A DNA stretch of 64,000 nucleotides from Sapria himalayana (Eukaryota > Streptophyta > Magnoliopsida > Malpighiales > Rafflesiaceae), in the NCBI GenBank assembly GCA_029783825.1, contig JAREIK010000514.1, positions 377,506 through 441,505 on the forward strand, read 5' to 3'. This document shows, one piece after another, positions 36,617 to 49,536 of this stretch. Made by a program: the position numbers and the translations under genes. A model generated the notes under the pieces. It saw nothing but the letters and a program-made list of their open reading frames with translations, was not told the origin of the DNA and did not search any database. Each line of letters begins with the position of its first letter. The stretch's first letter is position 1.

Positions 36617-37910
36617 ATTTTTCCTTCGACATCCTTTGAAGAAGTATTCAACAACATTTATAAGTACATTGATAGGCTTTTCAGCATCGTAAGACCTCGT
36701 AAGCTATTATATATGGCCTTCGGTATGGTTTTTGTGTTCATACATGGCTGCCATGTGCCCATGCATCAGCTTGAATTGGTTCGGTCGCACCTCATCTATC
36801 TTTTATCTTCTGTCCTTTGCTTATGAATTATTTGTAGATTAAATTATGTTTGTAGATAGGGTTGCAACCTATGCTAAAATGAATCAGCAACGAAGAAGAT
36901 TCTTGCTAATACCAAAAGACAATGAAATTGACGTGGGGTTCTTCTCCCTCATATGCTTCTCAGTGTTCTCGCACGATATAGAGTTAGTCTAAGCATTTAG
37001 TTTCATGCCCTTTTATATTCTTCAATAAGGTGTTTCTAGCATTACATTGGGCATGTTACAGGTCATTCTGTCCAATTCTAATGTCAAGGGGGAAGGCAAG
37101 CACAATTTAATATCTTTTATTCGCCTACAATGCAGACTTCCTGATTATAATCAAAATTGCTATTACTGCCTATATGGTCTGGCATGCAAATTTCATTACA
37201 TAATGACAATTGAAGATTTCTAACTTCCATTGTTACACGCTTAAATCTTGTTCTTCTAAATCACTTTTAATTTCTGAATAGTAATGAATGTTTGAGTGCA
37301 AGATGCTGATCTGATAATGCTAGCTATAGCAACCCATAAAATTCAAATATTAAAAGAGGTAAACGTGTATTAAAATGCTTTAGCTAGTTCCTTTTGCTTT
37401 TGAAATTAATTGGCATAGAAATATAAATGAGTTTTTTGGATTGTCCTTGATAAGATGTGTTCATACAAGAGCAGAGAGAGAAGTCATGAATCAGTTGTAG
37501 AATCCAAAACCAGGCCTCCAGGAGCCAATTTAAGTTTGGCGTAGTCAAGATGGTGGTTTAAACAAGTTGTAATGGCTGACAAAAACAATTCTTTCATCAG
37601 CAAGCAAGAAAGTAAATCTTCCATTAAAAGGCTTTATCAAGTATGATGATTTCAGAGATGCATATAAACATCACCCAGAATATTACTTTTCTATATGGTC
37701 AATACTTATTCGATTCCATTTCTCTTTACATCCGTAGCTTCTCCATGTCTGGATCCTCAGAGAATATTTGGAGCTTGATTTGAAGATCTCTGAACTTCCA
37801 AGGAAATTGAAGGAGATCACCTTTGAGTGCATAGTTGATGATTTTATCTTCCTATGCTTTTTTGTAATAAATGATTTTCTTCCGCACATGCCTCCTTGGA
37901 AATCCATGAG
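36617..37910 (+). pseudogene. Captured XRN 5'-3' exoribonuclease gene fragment (5 exons) in CACTA Y
   Basis: Five exon-like blocks match the conserved XRN N-terminal nuclease region in order. E1 (36617-36722, after ag, before gt): FEEVFNNIYKYIDRLF then VRPRKLLYMAF. E2 (from 36856 after ag): D-R-V-A then AKMNQQRRRF, restoring the phase of E1 across a 133-nt intron. E3 (from 37062): SNSNVKGEGKHN, ISFIRLQ and YYCLYGL, open for 40 codons. E4 (37303-37358, ag/gt): DADLIMLAIATH. E5 (37738-37910, tag/gt): [23 protein letters not shown] and NDFLPHMP. The family GEGEHK motif reads GEGKHN, so one acidic metal ligand is lost, and VGNDF reads VINDF. E5 has a one-base slip after HMP; the E3 donor looks broken. 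XRN enzymes degrade uncapped RNA. This is a partial DNA-level copy with introns, on the same strand as TNP2/TNP1, and cannot make an active enzyme. Confidence 0.88.
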
Positions 37911-37997
37911 GTTTTTCACTGAGCTTTTTTTTAGAAAACAATGATTTAGAGGTGCTAATTCAAGATAAAAAAACTAAAAATAGTGATCATAAAAAAT

Positions 37998-38074
37998 ACT
38001 GAGTACATACGTATGTATATACCAAGTATATACATATGTATGTACTAAGTATATATGTACGTATATACTCAGTG
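37998..38074. repeat. Palindromic TATATAC/GTAC repeats (Y)
   Basis: Short copy of the array type seen in X (tactgagtacatacgtatgt and related). Ends at the junction with the inverted type-2 arm. Confidence 0.8.
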
Positions 38075-40461
38075 TTTCAATATAATTGTTAATAAAAAAT
38101 TATATAAATAGATAGTTTTATGTAATTATTGTATAGATATTTATAAACATTAATACATATGTATAAATATTTATATATAACAGTATATGTTAATATAAAC
38201 ATATCAGTGTTTCAATATAATGTAATACATTTATATATATTAAAGTATAGACATTTATATATAATGTCATATGATTATATAAATGTATAAAAGTTAAATA
38301 TACTATTATCTATTTATAATATATTCGGAGACAAAAAAATAGAACCCATTAACAATAATTTTGTTTTTTCTTAAGTTACAGAAACATAAAACATCAAGCA
38401 TTATTTATTTTCTTAAGTTATAGTAGGAGAAAATAAGATGCAAACATTTAGTATTTAAAATCAATAAAATCTTAAAATTTTAAACAGTAAAAGAACAAAG
38501 ATTACACTGACAATTTATTGTTTCATTAATGGTGTAGAGTCAAAATCATATAGTTGATATTAAAATAGAAGCAAAAAGAAGTAAAATTGGGGGAAAATAA
38601 AAAAAAGTTAATATCCGAATATTTTGTAAAAATGAAAATCCGCTAGTGATAATCAAATTGAGAGAGACGGAGATATGTAGATAGCATTCTGAAGGAGAAG
38701 AACAATGATAATATTATGTAGTAACAAGAACAGATAGATTTAGGTTTCTCCTGTAGTCACGTTTCGCCTCTCCTTCGTCGTTTGAAAGATTGAAAAATTT
38801 CTAAGTGTTAATGACTCAGCATTTTTTTTTCACTCTTATATAAATACTAAAATGGATGTAAATATATATAAAATAAAATACAATAAAATAAGACTAAAAT
38901 AAAATTATAAAAATAAATAATTTAAATAAAATAATTGAAATAGACTTTTATTTAACCATAAATGATATTATTTAATAAACAAATAAAATAAAGTAATATA
39001 ATAATAAAGTATGCATATATATATATATATTATATGGTTATTAATTTATAAGAATACAATTTTTTTTATTAATACAATATGAAATAATTATAAAAGCATA
39101 AAATTTGAATCTATTAGTCATTATAAATTTTAATGTTTGAAGTGTTCATTTAATAACCACACTAAAATATTAATTTTTTAAATCATCAAATTTTTTTTGA
39201 TATAATTAAAACATCAATATATTAATCATAAAATATCAACTTATTTTTTTAAAAATTTATTAAAAATTTAATTTTTTTTTATAATTCTAACATCTCAAAT
39301 CATTTAGTCATTATATGTTTAAAAATTTTTTATAATCATAAAAATATTATTTTATACTTTTATTTTTATAAATATTTTCTAGTTGATTCGTTTATTCATA
39401 TATTTTTAAAATTTTTTTTATTTAATTAAACAATTGTTTATTTTAGTTTTTTTATTAGTAGTACATTTTTTTTATTAATTAAAATATTTTTAAAATATTA
39501 TAATTATATAATAAATTATATAATGTTTGTTAATACAAATATTTAAATATCTTAAATAAATATTTCATAAAAAATTAAGTTTAATTTATTTAATAAATTA
39601 AAATCAAAAAATAGTTATTTTAGTCATATTTAATATAAATTTTTATTCGTATTTACATATTTATTAAATTTTTTTATAATATCATATTTTTATTATTATA
39701 TGAGGAGATTGTATCTTTCAAGGATCGCTCATCTATAGAACATGACATATAATCCTTTAATATTAAAAATTATATAAAATATTAAAATAAATAATGCTTA
39801 AAAAATATCATTAAAGATTAGCGACGAAAATTATAACTAACCCAAATAGTTAGGGAAAAATCCCTAGCTAAATACATATATTTTAAGAAAATAAATATTT
39901 TTTGAATTATCGCTTCCAATTATATATAAAATCATAAAAAAATAAATTCAAATAATTATTTAGTTATATATTCAAATTAGCTAGGAAAATTTTGTTACTA
40001 AACCTGTCGCTAAATTTTCCACTTTTTTTTGCGTGGAATTTATGAAAATTTTTGTGATGGATTATGCTTGGATATTATTAGCTAGGGAAAATCATTTGGT
40101 AAATCCATCACTAATAATTAGCTAGGGAAAATTCAAATGCTAACTCCATTGCTAAATTCCAAATCCATCACTAAAATTCATCGCTAATAATTAGATATGG
40201 GAATACCATTGCAAAAATCGTCGCTAAATTACCCAATTTTCATTGTGTGGAAATTTACGCAAAAATAGCGACTAAAAATTTTCATTCATCCAATTCTGTT
40301 GCAAATCCATCGCTATCCGTCACAAATTTTTATTTCAAAGTAAAATTAGAAATCCCTTGCTATTCCCTAGCTAAATCCTCACAATTTAGCAAGGGATTGA
40401 TCCCTAGCTAGGGATTGATCGCTATCCGTCACAATTTAGCTAATCCCTCACAATTATAGTG
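38075..40461 (-). repeat. Type-2 CACTA terminal arm, right (assigned to X)
   Basis: Inverted copy of 24644-27050, ending in subterminal gatcaatccctagct/ttagcgatg motifs and terminal attatagtg at 40461. An internal duplication of the gatccctagctagggattgatc block is visible near 40400-40430. No gene. Confidence 0.85.
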
Positions 40462-42649
40462 ATAGACAGATAGATAGACAAAATATATAGACAGATAGAT
40501 AGACAGATAGATAGAGAGATAGATGCACAAATAGATAGATAGACAGACTTATAGATAGATAGATATATAGATAAATATATAGACATACAGACAAATAGAT
40601 AGGTAGGAAGGCTGATAAATAGATAGACATACTTATATATAGATAGATAGACAAATAGATAGATAAATAGATAGAATGTTAGAAAGAAAGAAAGATAGAT
40701 TAGATAGATAGATAGATAGATAAATAGATAGATTAATTAAGAGATTGATAGAAGATTGATTGATAGATTGATAGATAGATTGATAAACAGATTTATAGAT
40801 AAATAATATATTGATTAATAATTAGGTAGATAAGTACATAAAGATATAGATAGATAGAAAAACATAGATAGACAAATAGACAAACAGATAGATAGATATA
40901 TAGATAAATAGGAAGATAGATATATAGACAAATAAATAGAAAAATAGATAGATAGATAGTCTTATACATAGAAAGATAGATAAATAGATAGATATATAGA
41001 TAGACAGACAAATAGATAGACAAATAGATATGCAGAGAGAGAGAGAGATATATATATATATATATAGACAGATAGATAGAAACATAGATAGATATATAGA
41101 AAGAAAGATAGAAAGACAAATACATAGATATATCGATAAATAGATAGACATTTTGATAAACAGATAGATAGGTAGACAAATTGACAGATCAATAGACATA
41201 AAGATAGATAGATAGATATATAGATATAGAGATAGATAGACATATAGATAATCAGATAGAAAGATAAATAGATAGACAAATAGACAAATAGACAGAAATA
41301 TATATATATATATAGATTAATAGATAGATAGATAGACAAAAAAGGTAGATATCTGATAGGTAGATTAATTAAAAGATAGATAAATAGACAAACAAAAAGA
41401 TTGTCAAAAGACTGATAGATAAATATATAGGTAGACATAGTGACAGAAAGATAACTAGACAAATAGACACATTGAAAGATAGATAAATAGATAGATATAT
41501 AGATTTACAAAATGATAAATACATTGGTAGACACACAGGTAGATAGATAGAAATATATATAAATAGATTGAAAGAAATTTTGATAGAGAGATTGATACAC
41601 AGATTGATTGATTGATAGCCAGATATATAGATAGATAGATAGATATATCAAAAGATTATTATATATATATAGATTGATAGACATATAGATAGATAGATAA
41701 ATAGATATATTGATAGATAGACAGATAGTTAGATAGATATAAAGACAAATAGATATACACATAAATAGATTGAAATAAAGATAGTTGGACAGATTGATAA
41801 ACACATTGATAGATAGATGGATACATATATAGATAGATAAATAGTCAGATAGATATACAGATAGACAGATTGATTGATTGATAGTTAGATATATATATAG
41901 CCAGAAAAATATAAATATAGGTAGAAAATCAAAGTGATACATAGATAGATAAAAATATATATATACAGATATTCAAAAAATAAAGTTACATAGTTATATA
42001 GACAAAAAAATAGATATATTTATAGAGAGAATTAGATTGATAATTAGAAAGAAAGATATATAAATAGAAAGATAAATAAATAGATATAAAGATAGATACT
42101 AAGAAAGATAAATTGTTAGTCAGGTAGATACACATATAGATAGATAGATAGTTAGACTAATAGATCGATATATATATATATATAGACCGATTAATAGATA
42201 TATAAAAATATAGATAGATCTATAGATAGATAGACAAAAAGATTGATAGATAGATACACATATTGAGAGACACATAGTTAGACATATAGAAAAACTGATA
42301 AATATAAACAGAAATAGATTTATTGATTGATAGAAAGACGCACAGATTGATACATATATAGACATATATATAGATAGATTGTTAGATAGATATATAGATA
42401 GGTAGACAGATAGATAAATAGATAAATAAATAGTTAGTTAGTTAGTTAGATTGATAGAGAAACATACAACTAAATAGATAGAAAGAAAGATAAATAAAGA
42501 AATAGAAAGATACATAGACAGACAAATAGTCATATAGACGTTTAGACACTTAGTTAGACAGATAGTTAGAAAGATTGAGAGACAGATTATTAGACAGATA
42601 CATTGACCAATAGATAGATTGAAAGATATATATATACCTAGACATATAC

Positions 42650-42680
<31 letters not shown>

Positions 42681-45056
42681 TACAAATAGATTATTCGATT
42701 ATTAGATAGATATTTTGAAAGATTATTATATAAATAGATAGTCAAATAGATAGACATATAGATAAACAGACATATGGACATATATATAGATAAATATATA
42801 GACAGATAGATAAACAATTTGATAGAAACATAAATAGATAGATAGACATATAGATAGATAGCCAAATAGACATATTAATAGACATATAGATAGACAGACA
42901 GATAGACATATAGATAGATATATAGATATGTAGATAGATATAAAAATAGATAGATAGTTATATAAATAAACATATTGATAAACAAAAAGATAGATAGATA
43001 GATAAATGGGTAGATATATTGACAAATAGATAGACATAAATATATATATATATATATATAGAAATATAGCTAGACAGATAGATAGACAAATAGATAGAGA
43101 GATAGATCCACAGATAGATAGACAAATAAATCAATAGATAAATATATTGATTGATTGACATATAGATAGATATTTAACTAGATAAACAATAAGGCAGATA
43201 TATATATACACAATTTTATAAATAGATATAAAGATGGGTAGATAGATAGATGGATAGATAGATAGCCAGATAGATAGGCATATTTATATACTGATAGATA
43301 GACAGATAAATAAATAGATAAATAGATAGAAAGATATACTATATATATAGATAGGTAGATAGTTATAAAATGAGATAGATAGATAAATAAATAAAGATAT
43401 TGATAGACATTAAGATACATAGATAGATAAACGAATAAAGAGGCATATTGATTGACAAATAGATAGACATAAAGATAGACAAATAGATAAATAGAAATAT
43501 ATCTTGACATATAGATAGACAAATAGAGAGAAAGATATATTCATATATAGATAGACAAATAAATCAATAGATAAATAGACAAACAGACAGACAGATAGAT
43601 ACATAGATAGATAGATTGATAGGAAGATTGATAGACTGATATATTGATAGATTGATAGATAGTTAGATAGAAAGATTGAAAAATAGATTGACAAATAGAA
43701 TGATAGATAGATAGATAGATTGATAAATATATTGATAAACAAAAAGATAGATAAATACACAGATTGAAAAATTGATTGATAGATAGATTAACAGAAAAAT
43801 ACATATACATATATCTAGATAGATAGATAGATAGACAAGCACCTAGATAGATAGATATATTGACATACAGAAAAATAGATAGATATATAGATACATAAAC
43901 GACACATAGATAGACATATACATAGAAAGAAAGAAAGTTAGATAGATAGGCTGATAGATAGAAATATAGAAAGACAAACATATAGATAGATTGACAGATA
44001 GATATAAATATAGTTAGATAGTAATATGGTCATATAGATATATATATCTATAGAGAGATCAATAGATTGAAAGTAAGACAGATAGAAATATAGATAGTAA
44101 AATATATAGATAGATATAAAAATCAATAGTAAGAAAGAAAGATAAATAGATAAATAGATATATAAATAGAAAAAATGTTAAAACTTTTAGATTAACAAAT
44201 ATATAAATCAATATAAATATATATAATAATACATAGATAGATAGATTTATAGACCGATGAATAGATATATAGATAGAAAGACATATACATATACACATAG
44301 TTAGATAAATAGATTTAAAAATAGATACACGATTGATAGACAGATAAATAGCCCAATAATAAATAGACTGATATAAATATAGAAAGATTGATTAATTGAT
44401 AGAAAGACACATAATAGACACAAATAGATACATAAATTGACACACAGATAGACATATAGATTTATAGAAAGAAAGATAGATAGATAGAAAAATAAATAAA
44501 AAGATAGATAGATTGATTGATTGAAGGATAGAAAGATTGATAAATAGATATATATATATATATATATAGATGGATGGATAGATAGAGAGATAGATATATT
44601 GATAGTCAGATAGATAGATGATTGATTGATAGTATGATTCATAGACAAATTGAAAGATATATTTATAGACATATTGATAGATATATTGATAGATATATTG
44701 ATAGATAGGTTGATAGAGAAATTGATGGACAAATTGATAGACAAATTGATAGACAAATTGATAGTTAAATGATAGATAGAAAGATAAACATAGAGAAAGA
44801 TAGAAAAAAAGATAGATAGACATATATACAGATAGATTGATTGATTGATAATTTTATAGACAGATAGATAGAAAGAAGGATTATTAGATCTATAGATAGA
44901 TAGATAGATAGACATATTGATAGACAGATAGATAGACAGACAATAGATAAATAGATAGATAAATAGAGAGATAGATAAATAGATAGAAAGATATATAGAC
45001 AGCTAGAAAGATAGAAATAAAAATAGATAAATAGATAGATTGATTAATTATTAAAT

Positions 45057-45092
<36 letters not shown>

Positions 45093-48000
45093 ATAGATTG
45101 GTCGATAGACAGATAGACAGACAGATAGATAGATAGAAATAAAGTTAGATAAATAGATAAATAGATATATTGATTATAAGATAGATATTTTGAAATATAT
45201 TTAGAAAGATATTTAGAAAGATATATAGATATATAGATAGATAGAAAGACAGAAAGATAAATAGATAGAAAGATAGATAAATATCTAGATAGATAAATAG
45301 ATAAATAGATAAACAAAAAGATAGATAGATGATAGATAGACAAATAGATTGATAAATAGATAGATAGGTAGATAGATAAATAAATATAGAGACAGATAGA
45401 TAGATAGATAGATAGATAGACATATATATAGTCAGATAGATAGAAATATTGTTAGATAGATTTATAAAAGAATGATAAACACATAGGTAGATAGATATAC
45501 AGATAGATAGATAGATACACATATTGATAGACATGTAGGTAAAAAAATAGATAGACAAATAGATAGACATAGTAATAGATAGATAGATAGATGGATAGAT
45601 ATACTTATAGATAGATAGATATATAAATAGATAGATTGATAGATTATAATATAAATAAATCTATAGATAGATAGATAGGTAGACAAATAAATAGATAGAT
45701 AGATTGATAGAAAGATAGATAGATAAATAAAAAGTTAGAAATAATAATAGAAAGACACATAGATAGACATATTGATAGAAAGAAAGATAGACAGATATAT
45801 AGTTATTGATAGACATATAGATAAGAAAATAGATAGATATATAGATAGAAAGACAGACACACAAATAGATATATAGATAGATATATAATACATAGACATA
45901 TATAAAGAAAGTAGATTGATAGATAGAGAGAATAGATTATAAATAAATAGAAATAAAGTTAAATCAATATATCGATAGATATATACATATATTGATAGAC
46001 AAATCGATAGACAAATCGATAGATATATTGTTAAATAGATAGATATATAGATAGATATATAGATATACAGATAGATAGATAGATTATTAGATAGATATAT
46101 TGATATATAGATAAAAAGATATACAGATAAATAGAATAATATTTTGATTGATTTATATATATAAATATATCAATTGAGAGGCATATAGATAGACTAATGA
46201 ATTGATAGATAGAAATATACATATATAAACAAATAGATAGACAAATATATATATAGATAGACAGACACATAGATAGACAGATATATAGATCGATAAGAGA
46301 GATTAATAGAGAGATTTAAAGATATATAGATATATAGATAAATAGATTGACTAATGGATAGACTAGATTGATTGACAGATATATAGACACATAGATAGAA
46401 AGATAGATAGACATCTAGATAGAAAGATATATATAGATAGATGAATAGACAAATAAATAGACAGACAGATAATTAGATAGATACATAGATAGATAATTTG
46501 ATAGATAGATAGATACATAGACATATATATAGATAGATATATAGACAGATAGATAGACATATAGATAGATTAATAGAGTGACAGATAGATAGACACATAG
46601 ATAGATAGATAGATAGAAAGACAAATAGATAGATTGATAGATAGATAGACAAATAGATAGATAAAGAGATATATAGTAAATTGTTATACAGATAGAAAAA
46701 AAGATAAATAGATAAATAGATAGACATATGTTAGACACATATATTGATAGATAGATATAAATTTTGATAAATAGATCGATTAATAAATAGTTAGACATTT
46801 ATTTAATAGATAGATAGATAGATATATAATCAAATACATAGACAAATAGATAGTCAGAAAGATAAATATATAGATAGATAGACACAAAGATATACACATA
46901 GAAAAACACAGATATACACAAAGATAGAAAGATAGATTGATAAATATATAGACATATAGATTATCAGATAGATAGACACATAGAGAGACATATAGATAGA
47001 CAGACAGACAGATAGATAGATAGGTAGATAGATAGATAGATACATGGACATACAAATAGATAGATATATAGATAGATAAATAGATAGATAGATAGATAGA
47101 CAAATATACAATTAGATAGACTGATAGATAGACTGATTGATAAACATATAGATAGACAAATAGATAGATAAACAGATAGATCGTAAGAAATATAGATAGA
47201 TAGATAGCCATATAGATTATTAGATAGATAGACAGATAGTTAGCCAGATACTAGGATATATTGATAGACTAATTGATAAAAAAATTCATAGATTGATTGA
47301 TAGAAATATTATAGACAAATGTATAGATATTTTGATAGACAAATTAATAGACAGATTGATAGACAGATAGTTAAATAGATAGGTTGATAGAAAGATTGAC
47401 ATAAAGATAGATAAATACATTGGTCAGGTCTATAGAAAGATACACAAATAGATATAGATATAGACAAATTGATAGAAAGATTGATAGACAAATAGATAGA
47501 CAAATAGAAAGATAAATAGTTATATAGATAGATACATAGACATATAGGTAGAAGATAGATAGATACTTAGATAGTTAGGTAGATAGTTAGACAGATAAAA
47601 AGAAAAATTGATAAACAGATATAAAGACATATAGATTAAGAGATAGATAACTATACAAATAGATAGATAGATAGATAGACGGATAGATAGATGAATATAA
47701 AGATAGATAGAAAGACAAAAAGATAAATAGATAGACAACTAGAAAGATACATAGATAGATACACAATTAGATATATAGATAGATATGTAGATAGATAGAT
47801 AGATATACAAACAGATAGTTATATTGATAGACTCATTTATAGCTATTTGGATAGATAGATAGAGATATATAAACAGATAGATAGATAGATAGACATATTT
47901 ATAGATAAACAGATGGATAAATAGATAGATAGATATACAAATAGATAAATAAATAGATAGAAAACTAGATAGAAAAATAAATAAAAAATAGATAGACAGA

Positions 48001-48385
48001 TAATTAGACAGATTGAAATACAGATTTATAGACATATTTATAGATAGATTGATAAATAGATAGATAGATAGATTACTAGATAGATTGATAGATAGATCGA
48101 CAGATAGATAGATAGAAAGATAGACTAATTTATAGAGTGATAGATAGATAAATACATAGATAAATAGGTAGATAGATATACTGAAAGATAGATACATAAA
48201 TAGATTGGTAGATAGATAGAAAGATATTTATTAAAAAAATAAATTGATAAATAGATAGAAAGGCAGATAGAAAAATAGATAGATTGATATACAAAAATAT
48301 AGATAGATATATAGATAGCTAGATAGACAGATAGATAGATAGAAAGATAGACATATATAAGACAGATAAATAGATAGATTCATAG

Positions 48386-48427
<42 letters not shown>

Positions 48428-49497
48428 GAAAGTTACATAAATTTACATATTTATACACAGATAGACAGATAGATAGATAGACAAATAAATTGATAGATAG
48501 ATAGATAAATCGATATATTGATAATTATATTTGATATAAAAATTTATAGACAGATTTAAATACACATTTATTGATAGACTCATAAATAGAATGATAGAAA
48601 TATTGATAGACAAATTGATACATTGATATATAGATAAATAGACAAGTAGATAGATAGACAAACAGACAGACAGATAGATAGATAGATAGATATACAAATA
48701 GATTTAAAGATATATATAGAGTCAGATAGATAGATAGATAGATAGACATGCAGATAAATATATAGATAGATAGATAGAATAAAAGATAGACACATAAGTA
48801 GAAATATAAACAAATAGATATACAGATAGATTGATAGACAAATAGTTAAAAAGATAAATAGATCAATAAAGAAATAGATAGACTAATAGATAAATAGATA
48901 GATAAATAAATAGATAGATAGATATATAGAGAGATAAATACATAGATAGATGTAAATAAAGACATAGATAAAGAGATAGAAAAACATATAGATGGAAAGA
49001 TAGATTCATTGATTGATAGACATATAGATAGACATATTGATAAATAGATTGATAGATAGATTAATAGACAAAATTATAGACAGATTGAGAGACAGATTGA
49101 TAAATAAATTTAAAGAAAGAAAGAAAGATTGATTGATTGATAAACATATAGATAGATAGAAATGTATATTGACAGGTAGATAGATTGGTAGAAAGATGAT
49201 AGATAGATTTATAGAGAGACTAGATTGATAAATAGATAGATAGTTTAAAAGCAAGATAGATAGATAGATTAAAAGCAAGATAAATTGACAGATAGATTGC
49301 AAATAGATAGACTGATAGATAGACACATAGATAGACAAATAGATAGATAGATAGATTTAGAGATTAAAAGATAGATAGAGTGACATATAGATAGACAAAT
49401 TAATTGATAGATAGATTGACAGATATATAGATAGATAGACATATAAAAAGATAAATCAATAGATATATAGTTATATAAATAGATATATAGATATATA

Positions 49498-49536
<39 letters not shown>

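Larger units (their letters stand above)
24644..38074 (+). mobile_element. CACTA element Y (nested), autonomous-type layout but defective
   Basis: Starts with TIR cactacaagaaaatg at 24644. Order: type-2 subterminal arm (to about 27050), AT tandem array, conserved 5' flank, CT-rich tract, TNP2, TNP1, conserved 3' region, captured XRN exons, palindromic array. A type-1 end would be expected next but is missing; at about 38075 the sequence becomes an inverted type-2 arm, which I assign to X. The left flank is tat and the right flank of the arm is ata, so Y alone has no TSD. Confidence 0.65.
18484..40461 (-). mobile_element. CACTA element X (outer), interrupted by element Y
   Basis: The left TIR reads gactacaagaaaaatccc (first C changed to G). 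The right end reads attatagtg, matching the CACTA core. Read from the left, X holds a type-1 subterminal region, palindromic array, captured exons, TNP1 on the minus strand and an AT-rich ~0.54-kb tandem array. At 24644 a second CACTA TIR opens in + orientation. The right part (about 38075-40461) is a type-2 arm. I infer that Y inserted into the AT array of X and that a later deletion removed the Y right end together with adjacent X sequence. The matching ata flanks support pairing 18484 with 40461. The alternative is two adjacent truncated elements. Confidence 0.6.

Noticed and set aside
37683..37919. Minus-strand 78-codon frame
   Set aside because: Shadow of the plus-strand XRN exon at 37738-37910, which has family motifs and splice sites.
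18484..40461. A CRISPR-like array suggested by spaced repeats in subterminal and GTAC regions
   Set aside because: Repeats lack constant direct units with unique spacers, and the context is a plant transposon.
24644..40461. Y as a single CACTA with 2.4-kb terminal inverted repeats
   Set aside because: Flanks tat and ata do not form a TSD, and Z, X and C imply one end should be type 1. Kept only as an alternative to nesting.
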